DNA of 64,000 nt from Shewanella piezotolerans WP3 (GTDB lineage Bacteria > Pseudomonadota > Gammaproteobacteria > Enterobacterales > Shewanellaceae), in contig NC_011566.1 in NCBI RefSeq assembly GCF_000014885.1, forward strand, positions 124,001 to 188,000. Reading direction: 5' to 3'. The position numbers and the translations under genes are program-made. This document shows, one piece after another, positions 16,661-25,508 of the stretch (the first letter of the stretch is position 1; every line of letters starts with the position of its first letter). Under the pieces are notes generated by a model that saw nothing but the letters and a program-made list of their open reading frames with translations, was not told the origin of the DNA and made no database searches.

Positions 16661-18193
16661 ATGAGCCATTTAGTATTAACACCGGGTAGCCTAACCCTAA
16701 AGCAAATCCGTGAAATTAGCCGTGGAAAAGTTACCCTTGAGCTAGCTGATAGTGCCATTGCCGACATCAACACCAGTGCGGGTCTAGTACAACAAGTATT
16801 GGATGAAGGGCGCACCGTTTACGGGATCAACACAGGTTTTGGTCTATTGGCTAACACCAAGATTGCCGCCGATGACCTGCAGTTGCTACAGCGCTCTATT
16901 GTGTTGTCGCATGCGGCGGGTACAGGTCAATACATGCAAGACGCCACGGTGCGCTTGATGATGGTATTGAAGATTAACTCACTAAGCCGTGGTTTCTCTG
17001 GCATTCGCTTAGAGGTGATTAACTTCCTTATCGCACTAGTGAATGCTGAAGTATATCCATGTGTACCAGAGAAAGGTTCTGTAGGGGCTTCGGGTGATCT
17101 AGCGCCGCTATCTCACATGTGTTTACCGCTACTTGCCGAAGGTGAGATGAGCTATAAAGGTCAACTAATTACTGCTGCTGAAGGGCTAGAAATTGCAGGC
17201 CTTAAGCCGCTTGAGTTAGCTGCTAAAGAGGGCTTAGCGCTGCTTAATGGTACCCAAGCTTCTACTGCATTAGCCCTTGAAGGTTTGTTTAACGCTGAAG
17301 ATCTATTCGCGGCGAGCTCAGTCATTGGTGCCATGAGTGTTGAAGCGGCTATGGGTAGCCGAAGCCCGTTTGATTCGCGTATTCACGCTGCTCGCGGTCA
17401 AAAAGGTCAGATTGATTCAGCTGCTGTGTTCCGTCATCTATTGGGTGATGAGTCAGAAATCAGCCTCGATCACGTTAATTGTGAAAAGGTGCAAGACCCT
17501 TACTCATTGCGCTGTCAGCCACAAGTACTGGGTGCATGTTTGACACAGATCCGTCATGCGGCTGAGGTGTTAGGCACTGAAGCAAACGGCGTTACTGATA
17601 ACCCATTAGTGTTCCAAGACACTGGTGACATTATCTCTGGTGGTAACTTCCACGCTGAGCCAGTTGCGATGGCTGCAGATAATCTAGCGATTGCCATTGC
17701 GGAGCTTGGTTCTATTGCAGAGCGACGTATCGCGCTGTTGATCGACTCAAATCTATCTAAGCTTCCACCATTTTTGGTGGAGAACGGTGGGGTAAACTCA
17801 GGCTTTATGATTGCGCAGGTTACGGCTGCAGCATTGGCATCAGAGAATAAGACCTACGCCCATCCAGCGTCAGTAGACAGCTTACCCACTTCAGCTAACC
17901 AAGAAGATCACGTGTCGATGGCAACATTTGCAGCGCGTCGCTTGCGTGATATGTCAGAAAACACCCGTGGTGTGTTAGCGGTTGAGCTACTTGCAGCGGC
18001 GCAAGGCTTGGATTTCCGTCGTCCACTACAACCCGCAGTTGCTGTGGCAAAAGCTAAAGCTGAGCTACGTGAATTGGTGACTTACTACGATAAAGACCGT
18101 TTCTTCGGCCCAGATATCGAAGCCGCGACCGATCTGTTGATCACTGCCAGCTACAACGCTTACTTGCCAGCAGATATTTTGCCAAGCTGGTGA
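16661..18193 (+). CDS. hutH: Histidine ammonia-lyase
   Basis: A 510-residue enzyme that removes ammonia from L-histidine to give urocanate, the first step of the hut pathway. The self-made MIO cofactor arises from Ala-Ser-Gly in GSVGASGDLAPLSH (about residue 143). The length is normal and the frame intact. GGAG lies 9 nt before the ATG, and the gene is coupled to hutU. About 560 bp of its 3' part (17559 to about 18120) is almost identical to the hutH fragment at 20380-20940, which points to recombination in this locus. Confidence 0.95.
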   Translation: MSHLVLTPGSLTLKQIREISRGKVTLELADSAIADINTSAGLVQQVLDEGRTVYGINTGFGLLANTKIAADDLQLLQRSIVLSHAAGTGQYMQDATVRLMMVLKINSLSRGFSGIRLEVINFLIALVNAEVYPCVPEKGSVGASGDLAPLSHMCLPLLAEGEMSYKGQLITAAEGLEIAGLKPLELAAKEGLALLNGTQASTALALEGLFNAEDLFAASSVIGAMSVEAAMGSRSPFDSRIHAARGQKGQIDSAAVFRHLLGDESEISLDHVNCEKVQDPYSLRCQPQVLGACLTQIRHAAEVLGTEANGVTDNPLVFQDTGDIISGGNFHAEPVAMAADNLAIAIAELGSIAERRIALLIDSNLSKLPPFLVENGGVNSGFMIAQVTAAALASENKTYAHPASVDSLPTSANQEDHVSMATFAARRLRDMSENTRGVLAVELLAAAQGLDFRRPLQPAVAVAKAKAELRELVTYYDKDRFFGPDIEAATDLLITASYNAYLPADILPSW

Positions 18194-18217
18194 CATTATA
18201 GTGTGATATAGCTAAAA

Positions 18218-18259
18218 ATAAGCATAAGCCACATACAAAAGAATATGGCTTATGCTTAT
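18218..18259. terminator. Hairpin between hutH and the Cys-rich peptide gene
   Basis: A perfect 14-bp stem (ATAAGCATAAGCCA at 18218-18231, complement at 18246-18259) with a 14-nt loop between convergent genes. It has no T tract but its position suits a bidirectional terminator. Confidence 0.5.
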
Positions 18260-18269
18260 GCTGGTATGG

Positions 18270-18494
18270 TTAAGGTGGTGTGCCAACGCAAGCTTTAGCA
18301 GGGCCTTCAGCATTACAAGCGTCTGGGCCGCAACCACAGAGGGGTTGACAGTCTGGATTGCACAATTGCCCCGGAAATCCAGGTTGCCCAGGTGGTATTG
18401 GATAACCGCCACCGCCTACATTTTTAAGAAGCGTAGTTTCAATAATCTCATTTCTTTCTAAACCTTCTGACTGGGTAGAGTTTGACTTTTTCAT
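18270..18494 (-). CDS. Cys-rich precursor peptide with double-glycine-type leader (cassette 1)
   Basis: A 74-residue peptide. Residues 1-30 look like a leader: charged, with ERNEIIETTLLKNVGGGG, where L-x-x-V-x-G-G matches double-glycine-type leaders. The core (31-74) is Pro/Gly-rich (PIPPGQPGFPGQ) then has six cysteines in C-x3-C-x3-C-x-C-x4-C-x8-C, with the block QPLCGCGPDACN, and ends TPP. AAGGG precedes the ATG. There is no Sec signal. A paralogue with the same leader end and Cys block is at 32191-32412. It is the last gene of a cassette with a secreted hydrolase and a GRDP-like protein. I infer a peptide natural product or secreted peptide; no leader peptidase is nearby. Confidence 0.75.
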   Translation of the reverse strand: MKKSNSTQSEGLERNEIIETTLLKNVGGGGYPIPPGQPGFPGQLCNPDCQPLCGCGPDACNAEGPAKACVGTPP

Positions 18495-18552
18495 GTGGTA
18501 GCCCTTAGTTATTATCTAAATTGTATAACCCTAGGTATTAGGGTTATAATTT

Positions 18553-19578
18553 TCATAGCTCTTTCTGGAGCCATTTTTTTACTTTGGTTAAGACTTCTTC
18601 GTTATACTCCGTAAGTGAATGGCTGCCATTGATGTATTCCACTAGCTCCACCTTTACACCTTTACTTGCCACTGCTTTGACATAGTTTCTAACACTATCA
18701 ATTTTAACTCTCTGATCATCTTCTCCGTGTAGCATTAGAATAGAGGTAGACTTTGGGATTTTTTCAGGCCAATAGATGGCAGACCTCTTTTTTAGTGCCT
18801 CGACTTTGTTCTCTTCATAATTGGGTATAAGCTTTTTAAAGACAAAGCGTTCCAAGTCAGGGCGGTATGTTTTCGATGAAAGTAGGTCTACAGGCGTTCC
18901 ACCGAGTATTAAGGTGTTAATTCGGTTTGACTTAGTGGCTGAAATTAAAGACATCATTCCACCGCGACTCCAGCCCATCATGGCTACTTTATTCGGGTCT
19001 GTAATTGGCAAGTTATCGAGTATAGGTAGTAACGCCAATACATCTTCTACCTCGCGACCTCCATACTCATCGACTCCTGTATTACCTTTATATGATCGCG
19101 GCCAGACCATAGCGCCACCGTATTGACTAGAGATAACGACATAGCCTTCAAGAGCAATCGGAAAGTGCGTTAAAAATAAATTGCCAAACTTTAGTGTGTG
19201 ACGCGGGATGTTGTTACCACCACGATTGTATATAACCGAAGGTAATTGGCTTGGGGATGGTAGTTTTGGGTATAGTAAATAACCTCGAACCATATGCTCA
19301 TCGACTTGATAGATGAACGAATAGCAGTGTACTTTTTCCTGGTATAAATCATATTTTTGTTGTGGAAAGAGTTGAGCGAATTCATCTTTACCAGTTATAC
19401 CTTTGGCGATAAGCTGTTTTCTCCAGCTCTCATATGATGACATAACACCAGTAAAGCAATTTTTAGGCCTAATTATATTGTTATGATTAAAAGTAGATAA
19501 ATCATTGTTTGCTTCAGCAGTTGAAGGGCAAATGTTAAATAATATAATAAGAGCCAAAAGTGTAATGATAATTTTCAA
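18553..19578 (-). CDS. Secreted alpha/beta hydrolase, prolyl-oligopeptidase (S9) type (cassette 1)
   Basis: A 341-residue protein with a Sec signal (MKIIITLLALIILFNICPSTAEA) and an alpha/beta-hydrolase fold. The nucleophile elbow is GWSRGGMMS (Ser about residue 208), the acid lies in LHGEDDQRVK and the His in NGSHSLTE. Similar single-domain S9 proteins cleave peptides after Pro or act as esterases; the oxyanion region is YNRGG. Start is TTG at 19578, 1 nt after the GRDP-like stop, so the genes are coupled. The paralogue at 32453-33478 has the same length. A periplasmic or secreted role on the Pro-rich peptide is plausible but inferred. Confidence 0.8.
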   Translation of the reverse strand: MKIIITLLALIILFNICPSTAEANNDLSTFNHNNIIRPKNCFTGVMSSYESWRKQLIAKGITGKDEFAQLFPQQKYDLYQEKVHCYSFIYQVDEHMVRGYLLYPKLPSPSQLPSVIYNRGGNNIPRHTLKFGNLFLTHFPIALEGYVVISSQYGGAMVWPRSYKGNTGVDEYGGREVEDVLALLPILDNLPITDPNKVAMMGWSRGGMMSLISATKSNRINTLILGGTPVDLLSSKTYRPDLERFVFKKLIPNYEENKVEALKKRSAIYWPEKIPKSTSILMLHGEDDQRVKIDSVRNYVKAVASKGVKVELVEYINGSHSLTEYNEEVLTKVKKWLQKEL

Positions 19579-19579
19579 A

Positions 19580-20074
19580 CTATTTAATCCTCATTGATAA
19601 AATATTCTTTGCAGAATATTTTTCGGGATACGTTTGATACCAATTTATAAAAACATTCTTTCCGAGTAGGTCATACACTAATTCATATTGAGTTTTTTTT
19701 ATCTCTAGTACTTCCTTTCTTGTTTGTTTCTTGAATTCTATAGCATCTGATTTTTTGGTAGGGCTATGGTGTAGGTAGTAACCTAAGTATTCATGGCAGA
19801 AATTGTGGTATTCTTTAGTGTATAAAATAAAAGTATGCCACATTTCATCAATTATCAGGATGGAGGAGTCTATTGAGCGATAACCAACACTTTGTGGCGA
19901 ATTGCAGTACCATATCCACCTTAACATCTCTTTGAATATCTCTTGCGATTCAGTATTGGAAACACTAAATGACTTCATAAAGCCATCAATAACATCATCG
20001 CACTTATATGAAAGTATATGTTCTAAGCAAAGGTGTTTGTATGGGGAGTTGGTGTTTTTCAATTTTAATTCCAT
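19580..20074 (-). CDS. GRDP-like small protein with WHTF / CHEYLG motif (cassette 1)
   Basis: A protein of about 164 residues (ATG 20074, MELKLKN; TTG 20107 would add 11). The core has IDEMWHTFILYTKEYHNFCHEYLGYYLHH, matching the D-x-x-WH-x-x-x-x-x-x-x-Y-x-x-FC-x-x-x-x-G pattern of the glycine-rich-domain-containing-protein-like family (PF07173). The function of that family is unknown in bacteria. No signal peptide, so probably cytoplasmic. Codon use is AT-rich compared with hut genes, a sign of transfer. First gene of the cassette. Confidence 0.65.
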   Translation of the reverse strand: MELKLKNTNSPYKHLCLEHILSYKCDDVIDGFMKSFSVSNTESQEIFKEMLRWIWYCNSPQSVGYRSIDSSILIIDEMWHTFILYTKEYHNFCHEYLGYYLHHSPTKKSDAIEFKKQTRKEVLEIKKTQYELVYDLLGKNVFINWYQTYPEKYSAKNILSMRIK

Positions 20075-20320
20075 TACCGTGTAGAGGAGGTTTTTATAGG
20101 CGTGCAATTCATACTGGGATAATATTTTTAAAGTTAATGCCGTTTTTTAAATTTAATATTCATCAGAATGTAACCATCTTTATAGACAGTCAGTAATACT
20201 TACTATTTAATTACTGTAATGAGGTAGCTTGTAATATTCAATTACTATCTATTTGATACTATTAAATATCAAGTCTAGGGAGACTTTGTCATTAAAAAGT
20301 GACAGGATTCTCTAATGCCT

Positions 20321-21011
20321 AAGATCTGTTCGCCGCGAGCGCTGTCAGCCACAAGTCTTGACCCAAATTCGTCACGCGGCTGAGGTGTTAGGCACTGAAG
20401 CAAACGGCGTTACTGATAACCCATTAGTGTTCCAAGACACTGGTGACATTATCTCTGGTGGTAACTTCCACGCTGAGCCAGTTGCGATGGCTGCAGATAA
20501 TCTAGCGATTGCCATTGCGGAGCTTGGTTCTATTGCTGAGCGACGTATCGCGCTGTTGATCGACTCAAATCTATCTAAGCTTCCACCATTTTTGGTGGAA
20601 AACGGTGGGGTAAACTCAGGCTTTATGATTGCGCAGGTTACGGCTGCAGCATTGGCATCAGAGAATAAGACCTACGCCCATCCAGCGTCAGTAGACAGCT
20701 TACCCACTTCAGCTAACCAAGAAGATCACGTGTCGATGGCAACATTTGCAGCGCGTCGCTTGCGTGATATGTCAGAAAACACCCGTGGTGTGTTAGCGGT
20801 TGAGCTACTTGCAGCGGCGCAAGGCTTGGATTTCCGTCGTCCACTACAACCCGCAGTTGCTGTGGCAAAAGCTAAAGCTGAGCTACGTGAATTGGTGACT
20901 TACTACGATAAAGACCGTTTCTTCGGCCCAGATATCGAAGCGGCTACTGACTTATTAATCACAGCCAGCTACAACGCCTACTTGCCAGCAGGTATTTTGC
21001 CAAGCTTGTAA
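20321..21011 (+). pseudogene. hutH: hutH 3' fragment (partial duplicate)
   Basis: This is the last part of a histidine ammonia-lyase gene without its 5' half. It begins with a 20-bp match to hutH at about 17298 (AAGATCTGTTCGCCGCGAGC), then jumps about 190 bp to the GCTGTCAGCC region, and is also missing 12 bp near 20356. About 560 bp (20380-20940) is nearly identical to the intact hutH, while both flanks differ by many bases, which suggests gene conversion or homologous recombination. It has no MIO site, so it cannot encode an active enzyme. A good terminator follows. Confidence 0.85.
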
Positions 21012-21047
21012 GCCATTGCAGTGATTTTGGTATTAGCTACAAATACC

Positions 21048-21076
21048 AAAAGGGCTATCTTTGATAGCCCTTTTTT
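21048..21076 (+). terminator. Terminator after the hutH fragment
   Basis: Stem GGGCTATC / GATAGCCC, loop TTT, then six T, with AAAA on the left arm. It looks like the original hut operon terminator. A second, weaker inverted repeat (TTTTGGTA / TACCAAAA) lies just before it. Confidence 0.8.
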
Positions 21077-21401
21077 AATTGCACTATCAATCCGATATGA
21101 ATGTAGTTTGTTGCAGAGAAATACTCTATGCATATGTGAAACGCCGTAAGCAGCTCCATGTGGGCTCGACGATGGCATCCATACCATCAACGTTCACAAA
21201 TACACTAGAGCATTTTGATTGCCATTATTGGCTGTTAAAAAATGAAACCTAATACTTCTCAAACACATTGCATTTATCCTTTGGCCCATTGCGCAAAAAA
21301 GTCTTTAGTCTTAAGCCTAATGTCTGCATTGTTGAAAGTGGTGATGTGTAATAGCCTAGCCTGACGAGTTGATGATAGTTGAACTTAACTAAGGTGTAGC
21401 A
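21077..21401. other. Intergenic region, no gene seen
   Basis: About 325 bp between the hut terminator and the thioesterase gene. No open frame with a ribosome binding site and no repeat was recognised. The last 60 bp, with ACTAAGG before 21402, should hold the promoter of the next gene. Confidence 0.4.
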
Positions 21402-21866
21402 ATGCAAGCTTTCCAAGATTTATACCCTGCAGATCTTAGCCATTGCTATGGTTGTGGTAAAAATAATCCCCATGGGCATCAACTCAAAAGTTTCTGGGAC
21501 GACGATGAAACTATCGCTTTATTTACCCCTAAGCCTTTTCATACTGCGATCCCAGGTTTTGTTTACGGCGGGCTCATCGCGTCATTAATAGATTGCCATG
21601 GTACTGGAAGTGCTAGCGCTGCCGCAGGGCGGGCGTTTGCCGATGGTACGCAGGAGGCACCAAGGTTTGTTACCGCAGCACTCAATATCGATTATCTCGC
21701 GCCAACCCCCATGGGTGTTGAGCTGGAACTGCGTGGCGTTATTCGCGAAGTAAAGCCCAATAAAGTGGTGTTAGATATCAGCCTTATCGCTGCAGGCGTT
21801 ACTTGCGCCAAAGGACATATGGTGGCGGTTAAAATGCCGACGAGTATGATGGGCTGCCCCCTGTAA
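21402..21866 (+). CDS. PaaI-family thioesterase
   Basis: A 154-residue hotdog protein. FVYGGLIASLIDCHGTGSASA carries the G-G-x-x-x-x-L-x-D catalytic helix of the PaaI/YbgC-type acyl-CoA thioesterases, and the second strand region reads RFVTAALNIDYLAPTPMG. It has a Cys-rich start (HCYGCGKNNPHGHQLK), found in many members of this subfamily. Cytoplasmic, probably acting on acyl-CoA; substrate unknown. A single gene. Confidence 0.85.
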   Translation: MQAFQDLYPADLSHCYGCGKNNPHGHQLKSFWDDDETIALFTPKPFHTAIPGFVYGGLIASLIDCHGTGSASAAAGRAFADGTQEAPRFVTAALNIDYLAPTPMGVELELRGVIREVKPNKVVLDISLIAAGVTCAKGHMVAVKMPTSMMGCPL

Positions 21867-21982
21867 GTGAGCAATGCTTTAGCTAAGCTTTTATATTATC
21901 TGAAGCATTGCAACGATATGAGAGTTGTCTTAGCCCGTACTGCTCTCAATCATAGAGGCGGGAGTACAGACACTTATTCTGC

Positions 21983-23152
21983 CTAGCTTTTCGCTAAGAC
22001 AAAAAAGTGGTAACCAAATTCGTCTGCAAATTTTGTGCTGATCCTCACTTCATGCTTGATATCTTTTAGCGCGGCAGAGGAGGGCATTTCTGGCTCCAGT
22101 TTAATGACTTGCTCACCTAAGGGGCCATAGTAATCCAACCATGCTTCTTCGCTTTGCGGAAAATGAGCGACGATGCGATAACCTGCTTGCTGTATCTGCT
22201 CAATTCGATTTGCTACCAATTGAATATCAGGATAATTTTGATTCCAGAATTCAATTGATTCACTGCTAGGGGTATCAGTTTTCCACGCAAGATCGCTAAT
22301 CACTAAGTAAGTGTGTTGTTGTAATAGTGGCCTCCATTGCTGCAGCGCCTTTTCTACACCCATGATATAAGCGCTACCTTCCGCCCAGATAAGATCAAAG
22401 CTTTCATCAGCGAAAGGCAGCTCAGTCATGCTAGTACAGAGTGTTTCCAATCGGTCTGAAATTCCTTGTTGCTTAAATCGTTGTGTCAACCGGTCCAGCG
22501 CTGATTGCTCATTGTCGATAGCTGTAATTTTCGCCTCAGTTTTTTGCGCTAAAACCTGAGTCGCTAATCCTTTGCCGCAACCAACTTCTAAGAGATTCGT
22601 TGGTGCTTGTGGAAGAAGTGATAAGGCTTTTTGTGTATCACTTTCACTGCCTGGCCCCCAGCGCTCTAACGGTTCAAAAACCGTCATAAAGTCTGCCATA
22701 TATACATCGTGTTCGTTCATATCTTTTGATAACCATTTCAGTCGCAAGGCCTCTTTCTCACTAAAACCTTGCTTTGTTAACCAGTCTAGATGAGCATCTG
22801 GCGCCAGTTTTTCTAAACTTGTGTGCCATGCTTTGAGGTCGCCCTCACCAAGCATGGCTGCAAGTAAATATCGTGACTGTTGCTTTTGCTCTATCTCTAT
22901 ATCCAACGCTTTTAGGCGGCTTTGCAATAATTGTTTATCAACTTTTGCTTCTAGACATACTTTGCACTCTTTAAGTGTTAAACCGCCTGCCAGTAATTGT
23001 TGAATCAAACGGAGGCGTTGCAGATCTTTATCGCTATAGACGCGATAGCCATTTTCAAGCCGATGCCCAGTGATAAGCCCTTGCTTCTCATAATAAAGTA
23101 GCGCTGTTCGAGATAGCCCAACCTTTGCTGCAAGCTCAGATATCTTATACAC
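21983..23152 (-). CDS. MerR-type regulator fused to a SAM-dependent methyltransferase
   Basis: A protein of about 389 residues. Residues 1-70 are a MerR helix-turn-helix (YKISELAAKVGLSRTALLYYEKQGLITGHRLENGYRVYSDKDLQRLRLI), then a coiled stretch, and from about 185 a class I methyltransferase with motif I LLEVGCGKGLATQVLA, motif II TAIDNEQSAL and LIWAEGSAYIMG. I place the start at GTG 23152 (MYKISEL-like), 9 nt after AGG, rather than at GTG 23188. The combination suggests a regulator with an enzymatic output or a ligand-responsive domain. No metal-type C-terminal Cys motif is visible. Confidence 0.8.
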   Translation of the reverse strand: MYKISELAAKVGLSRTALLYYEKQGLITGHRLENGYRVYSDKDLQRLRLIQQLLAGGLTLKECKVCLEAKVDKQLLQSRLKALDIEIEQKQQSRYLLAAMLGEGDLKAWHTSLEKLAPDAHLDWLTKQGFSEKEALRLKWLSKDMNEHDVYMADFMTVFEPLERWGPGSESDTQKALSLLPQAPTNLLEVGCGKGLATQVLAQKTEAKITAIDNEQSALDRLTQRFKQQGISDRLETLCTSMTELPFADESFDLIWAEGSAYIMGVEKALQQWRPLLQQHTYLVISDLAWKTDTPSSESIEFWNQNYPDIQLVANRIEQIQQAGYRIVAHFPQSEEAWLDYYGPLGEQVIKLEPEMPSSAALKDIKHEVRISTKFADEFGYHFFVLAKS

Positions 23153-23303
23153 AATCACATACCTATATATCCGTTGATGGTTAGTCACTTTAAACTATAA
23201 AGCTATAGACAGGTCAATCGAAATTTGTGGCTATTTTTATGGGGCTACAGGATTATTTAAAGCTGATAGATATTCATAGCCATTTTAAAATAGCTGTATT
23301 TAG

Positions 23304-23846
23304 CTACACAGATTTCTCATAGGCTTGTGATAGCCAGTTAGTGACTTCGTCATCAATATCATCAAGGGTTCTCAATTGAATCCTGTGAGTACACATGGCG
23401 CCGAAAGGCCCTGAATCTTCTAGGCGCCCTTGTGCATCAATTCCTTTGAGTTTTAAGCCCAAATCGATTCTGCTTTTAGTTGCGGGTTTGATTAATGCAA
23501 ACTGATTTTTTCTTATTAGGCTGACACTGGTTTTTTTAGGTGAAATGGTGATGTCATCGCCGAACTTACCGATTATAGTGATTAGCTTTCGGTAAATCGG
23601 TTTAAGGCTTTCTTTTCCAATGTACTGGTCGGCCAACAGATCGGCTATCGGTTCATTACTTTCTCTCGATAAGGTGACAATGGTATTGGCAAAACCATGA
23701 GTCACGCCATGTTCGGTTTTAAGATATTTTACTGCAACACTATGTTTGTCGAAGTTTTCTTTGGCTAATATCTGAGTCCATTCATCGAGATCCTTTCCAG
23801 TTTTTTCAGGCATATTGTTAATCATGGTCTGCAGTGCTTTATCCAT
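23304..23846 (-). CDS. DUF4287 / DUF5655 domain protein
   Basis: About 180 residues. The N-terminal DUF4287 segment reads MINNMPEKTGKDLDEWTQIL and EHGVTHGFANTIV; the C-terminal DUF5655 part has KPIYRKLITIIGKFGDDITISPKK and IRKNQFALIKPATKSRIDLGLKLKG. Both are small cytoplasmic domains of unknown role. Start ATG 23846 follows AAGGA by 9 nt. It is a stand-alone gene. Confidence 0.85.
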   Translation of the reverse strand: MDKALQTMINNMPEKTGKDLDEWTQILAKENFDKHSVAVKYLKTEHGVTHGFANTIVTLSRESNEPIADLLADQYIGKESLKPIYRKLITIIGKFGDDITISPKKTSVSLIRKNQFALIKPATKSRIDLGLKLKGIDAQGRLEDSGPFGAMCTHRIQLRTLDDIDDEVTNWLSQAYEKSV

Positions 23847-24006
23847 ACTATTCAATCCTTATCCATGGAGTTTGATTGCTCGCTTATGCATTAGTTTAGC
23901 AAAGAAGCAATCTATTATGGTTTTGCAGGGGGAGAGCTGCAGTCATTATTTGAATGGTTATTGGGTTAAAAGGGGAATTACTTAGGTTTTAGGCTGGGAA
24001 AATAAA

Positions 24007-24029
24007 AGACCTAGCTCAAAGCTAGGTCT
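24007..24029 (-). terminator. Terminator of the DUF3157 gene
   Basis: Stem AGACCTAGCT / AGCTAGGTCT with a 3-nt loop; on the minus strand it is followed by TTTTATTTT. Confidence 0.75.
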
Positions 24030-24056
24030 CAAAAAGAATTGGCTCAACGATTGAGG

Positions 24057-24692
24057 TTACATGCGTGAGTCCATCTCTTTCATCTTCAGGCTCATTAGCT
24101 GCTTAGTCCATTGCGCTTTATCGATGCCCTCTATCCATAATACGCGGCTCTCGCGAGTTTGGCCTTTACGCAGGTATGAGTCAGGCATTCTGAAAACAGC
24201 TTGCCAAACTTTAACGGTTTCTTTTTTGATTAATGCGCCAGAGTCGGCAAACAAACTTACTTCTAGTTCGATCATCACATAGTGTTCTGAGCTATTGCTT
24301 GATAACTCGAAGGTTAGACCTAAACGGCCATCATCATCCCACTGGCTATCTAAAAAGCTGACTTTAACACCACTTTTGGCGGTTGATTTTAATAGTGCAG
24401 ACTGAGCGATAGCACTTGAGGTGAGTGCTTCGGTATTCGCTATCGGAGTCGTTGGGGTGACGGATGGAGCCGCATTCTCGCTGACAGCAGCGACTGTTGC
24501 CGGCAGTGTTACAGGAACGACCGTGTCTGGTTTAGCCTGGCTCTCAAGGATGATATATTCCCAAGTAAAGTCATCGTTGAGCTTAACGGTTGCACCATTT
24601 TCTAAGGTGACTCGTGCCACTTCATCGGCATAGGCGGGCGCTGATAGCGAGAATAGGGCAATACAGGCGTATGCCATTAGCATTTTGTACAT
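24057..24692 (-). CDS. DUF3157 family exported protein
   Basis: A 211-residue protein with signal peptide (MYKMLMAYACIALFSLSAPAYA-DE). The N-terminal VTLENGATVKLNDDFTWEYI and the C-terminal DSQWDDDGRLGLTFELSSNSSEHYVMIELEV match DUF3157 proteins of Shewanella and Vibrio, which have no known function. A Pro/Thr/Ala linker (residues 55-95) joins them. Probably periplasmic. Single gene with its own terminator. Confidence 0.8.
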   Translation of the reverse strand: MYKMLMAYACIALFSLSAPAYADEVARVTLENGATVKLNDDFTWEYIILESQAKPDTVVPVTLPATVAAVSENAAPSVTPTTPIANTEALTSSAIAQSALLKSTAKSGVKVSFLDSQWDDDGRLGLTFELSSNSSEHYVMIELEVSLFADSGALIKKETVKVWQAVFRMPDSYLRKGQTRESRVLWIEGIDKAQWTKQLMSLKMKEMDSRM

Positions 24693-24785
24693 GATTGTTA
24701 ACCTTATAAAGGAGATTGCCCTAGCATAGACAAACTCCCGTTAGATTAACACTGACAAGATCAAAATAGCGGACTTATGCTTGTT

Positions 24786-25322
24786 TTACATTGTATAACC
24801 AATGCTAAATACGGCAGATTCCGTGGCACTGTTATATCCAGCTGCTAAGGTAAAATTAGGGCCTAACACATATCGAATGCCAGCTTCTGCACCCCATGTG
24901 GTGTCTTTGTCAGTTTCCCATACCGGCTCAGCGCCGACAACATAAGGAACTATGTTAGTGGTAGAGGAGACCTCATGAATATACGCCGTTGCCCCGCCAT
25001 ATAAACTTAAGCCTGCAGCGAGCGGGTAGGTTAAGCCAAAACGCCAAAGTGAACTCTGTGAATAAGCTTCACCGGGTTCTTCAACGACTAAATCATTTTT
25101 TTTGCTCTGTGCATAGCCAATGTAATAACCCCACTGGGCATAGTCAGTATCGTAGTGGCTGGGTGCTATAGTTATACCGTACATATCATCGGTTGCTGGA
25201 ATATAATCTAGGGTAATACCAATGTTTGGCTTTGGTAGCACGGGAGCATCTTGGCTGTAATCATTTGCAAAACTACTAATGCTAAACAGGGTAATAAAAC
25301 TGGCAAATAAGTATTTAGTCAT
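24786..25322 (-). CDS. Outer-membrane beta-barrel-type protein
   Basis: A protein of about 178 residues starting MTKYLFASFITLFSISSFA, with a signal peptide. Strand-like segments (GYYIGYAQSKKND, SLWRFGLTYPLAAGLSLYGGATAYI, TWGAEAGIRYVLGPNFTLAAGYNS) and the terminal SVFSIGYTM point to an 8-stranded barrel of OmpA/OmpW size. I chose ATG 25322, just after GAGATCATT, instead of the longer frame to 25409. Function unknown. Confidence 0.65.
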   Translation of the reverse strand: MTKYLFASFITLFSISSFANDYSQDAPVLPKPNIGITLDYIPATDDMYGITIAPSHYDTDYAQWGYYIGYAQSKKNDLVVEEPGEAYSQSSLWRFGLTYPLAAGLSLYGGATAYIHEVSSTTNIVPYVVGAEPVWETDKDTTWGAEAGIRYVLGPNFTLAAGYNSATESAVFSIGYTM

Positions 25323-25508
25323 AATGATCTCGATTAACTTCAGGCGACAAAAATGGATTGTTGGTAATCTATAGATTACAGTCAACTCGCAATGCATAAA
25401 TAGCTGCAAAAATGAATGTTTGTTGCGTTATTGTAAGCGAGGCTCCGTTGTATTGTTGGATAATATATAGAGTTGGCGATAGAACGTTAAATAGATGGAG
25501 ATATAATT

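Noticed and set aside
20358..21011. A second histidine ammonia-lyase gene starting at TTG 20358
   Set aside because: It lacks the N-terminal half and the MIO Ala-Ser-Gly, so it is a fragment and not a gene.
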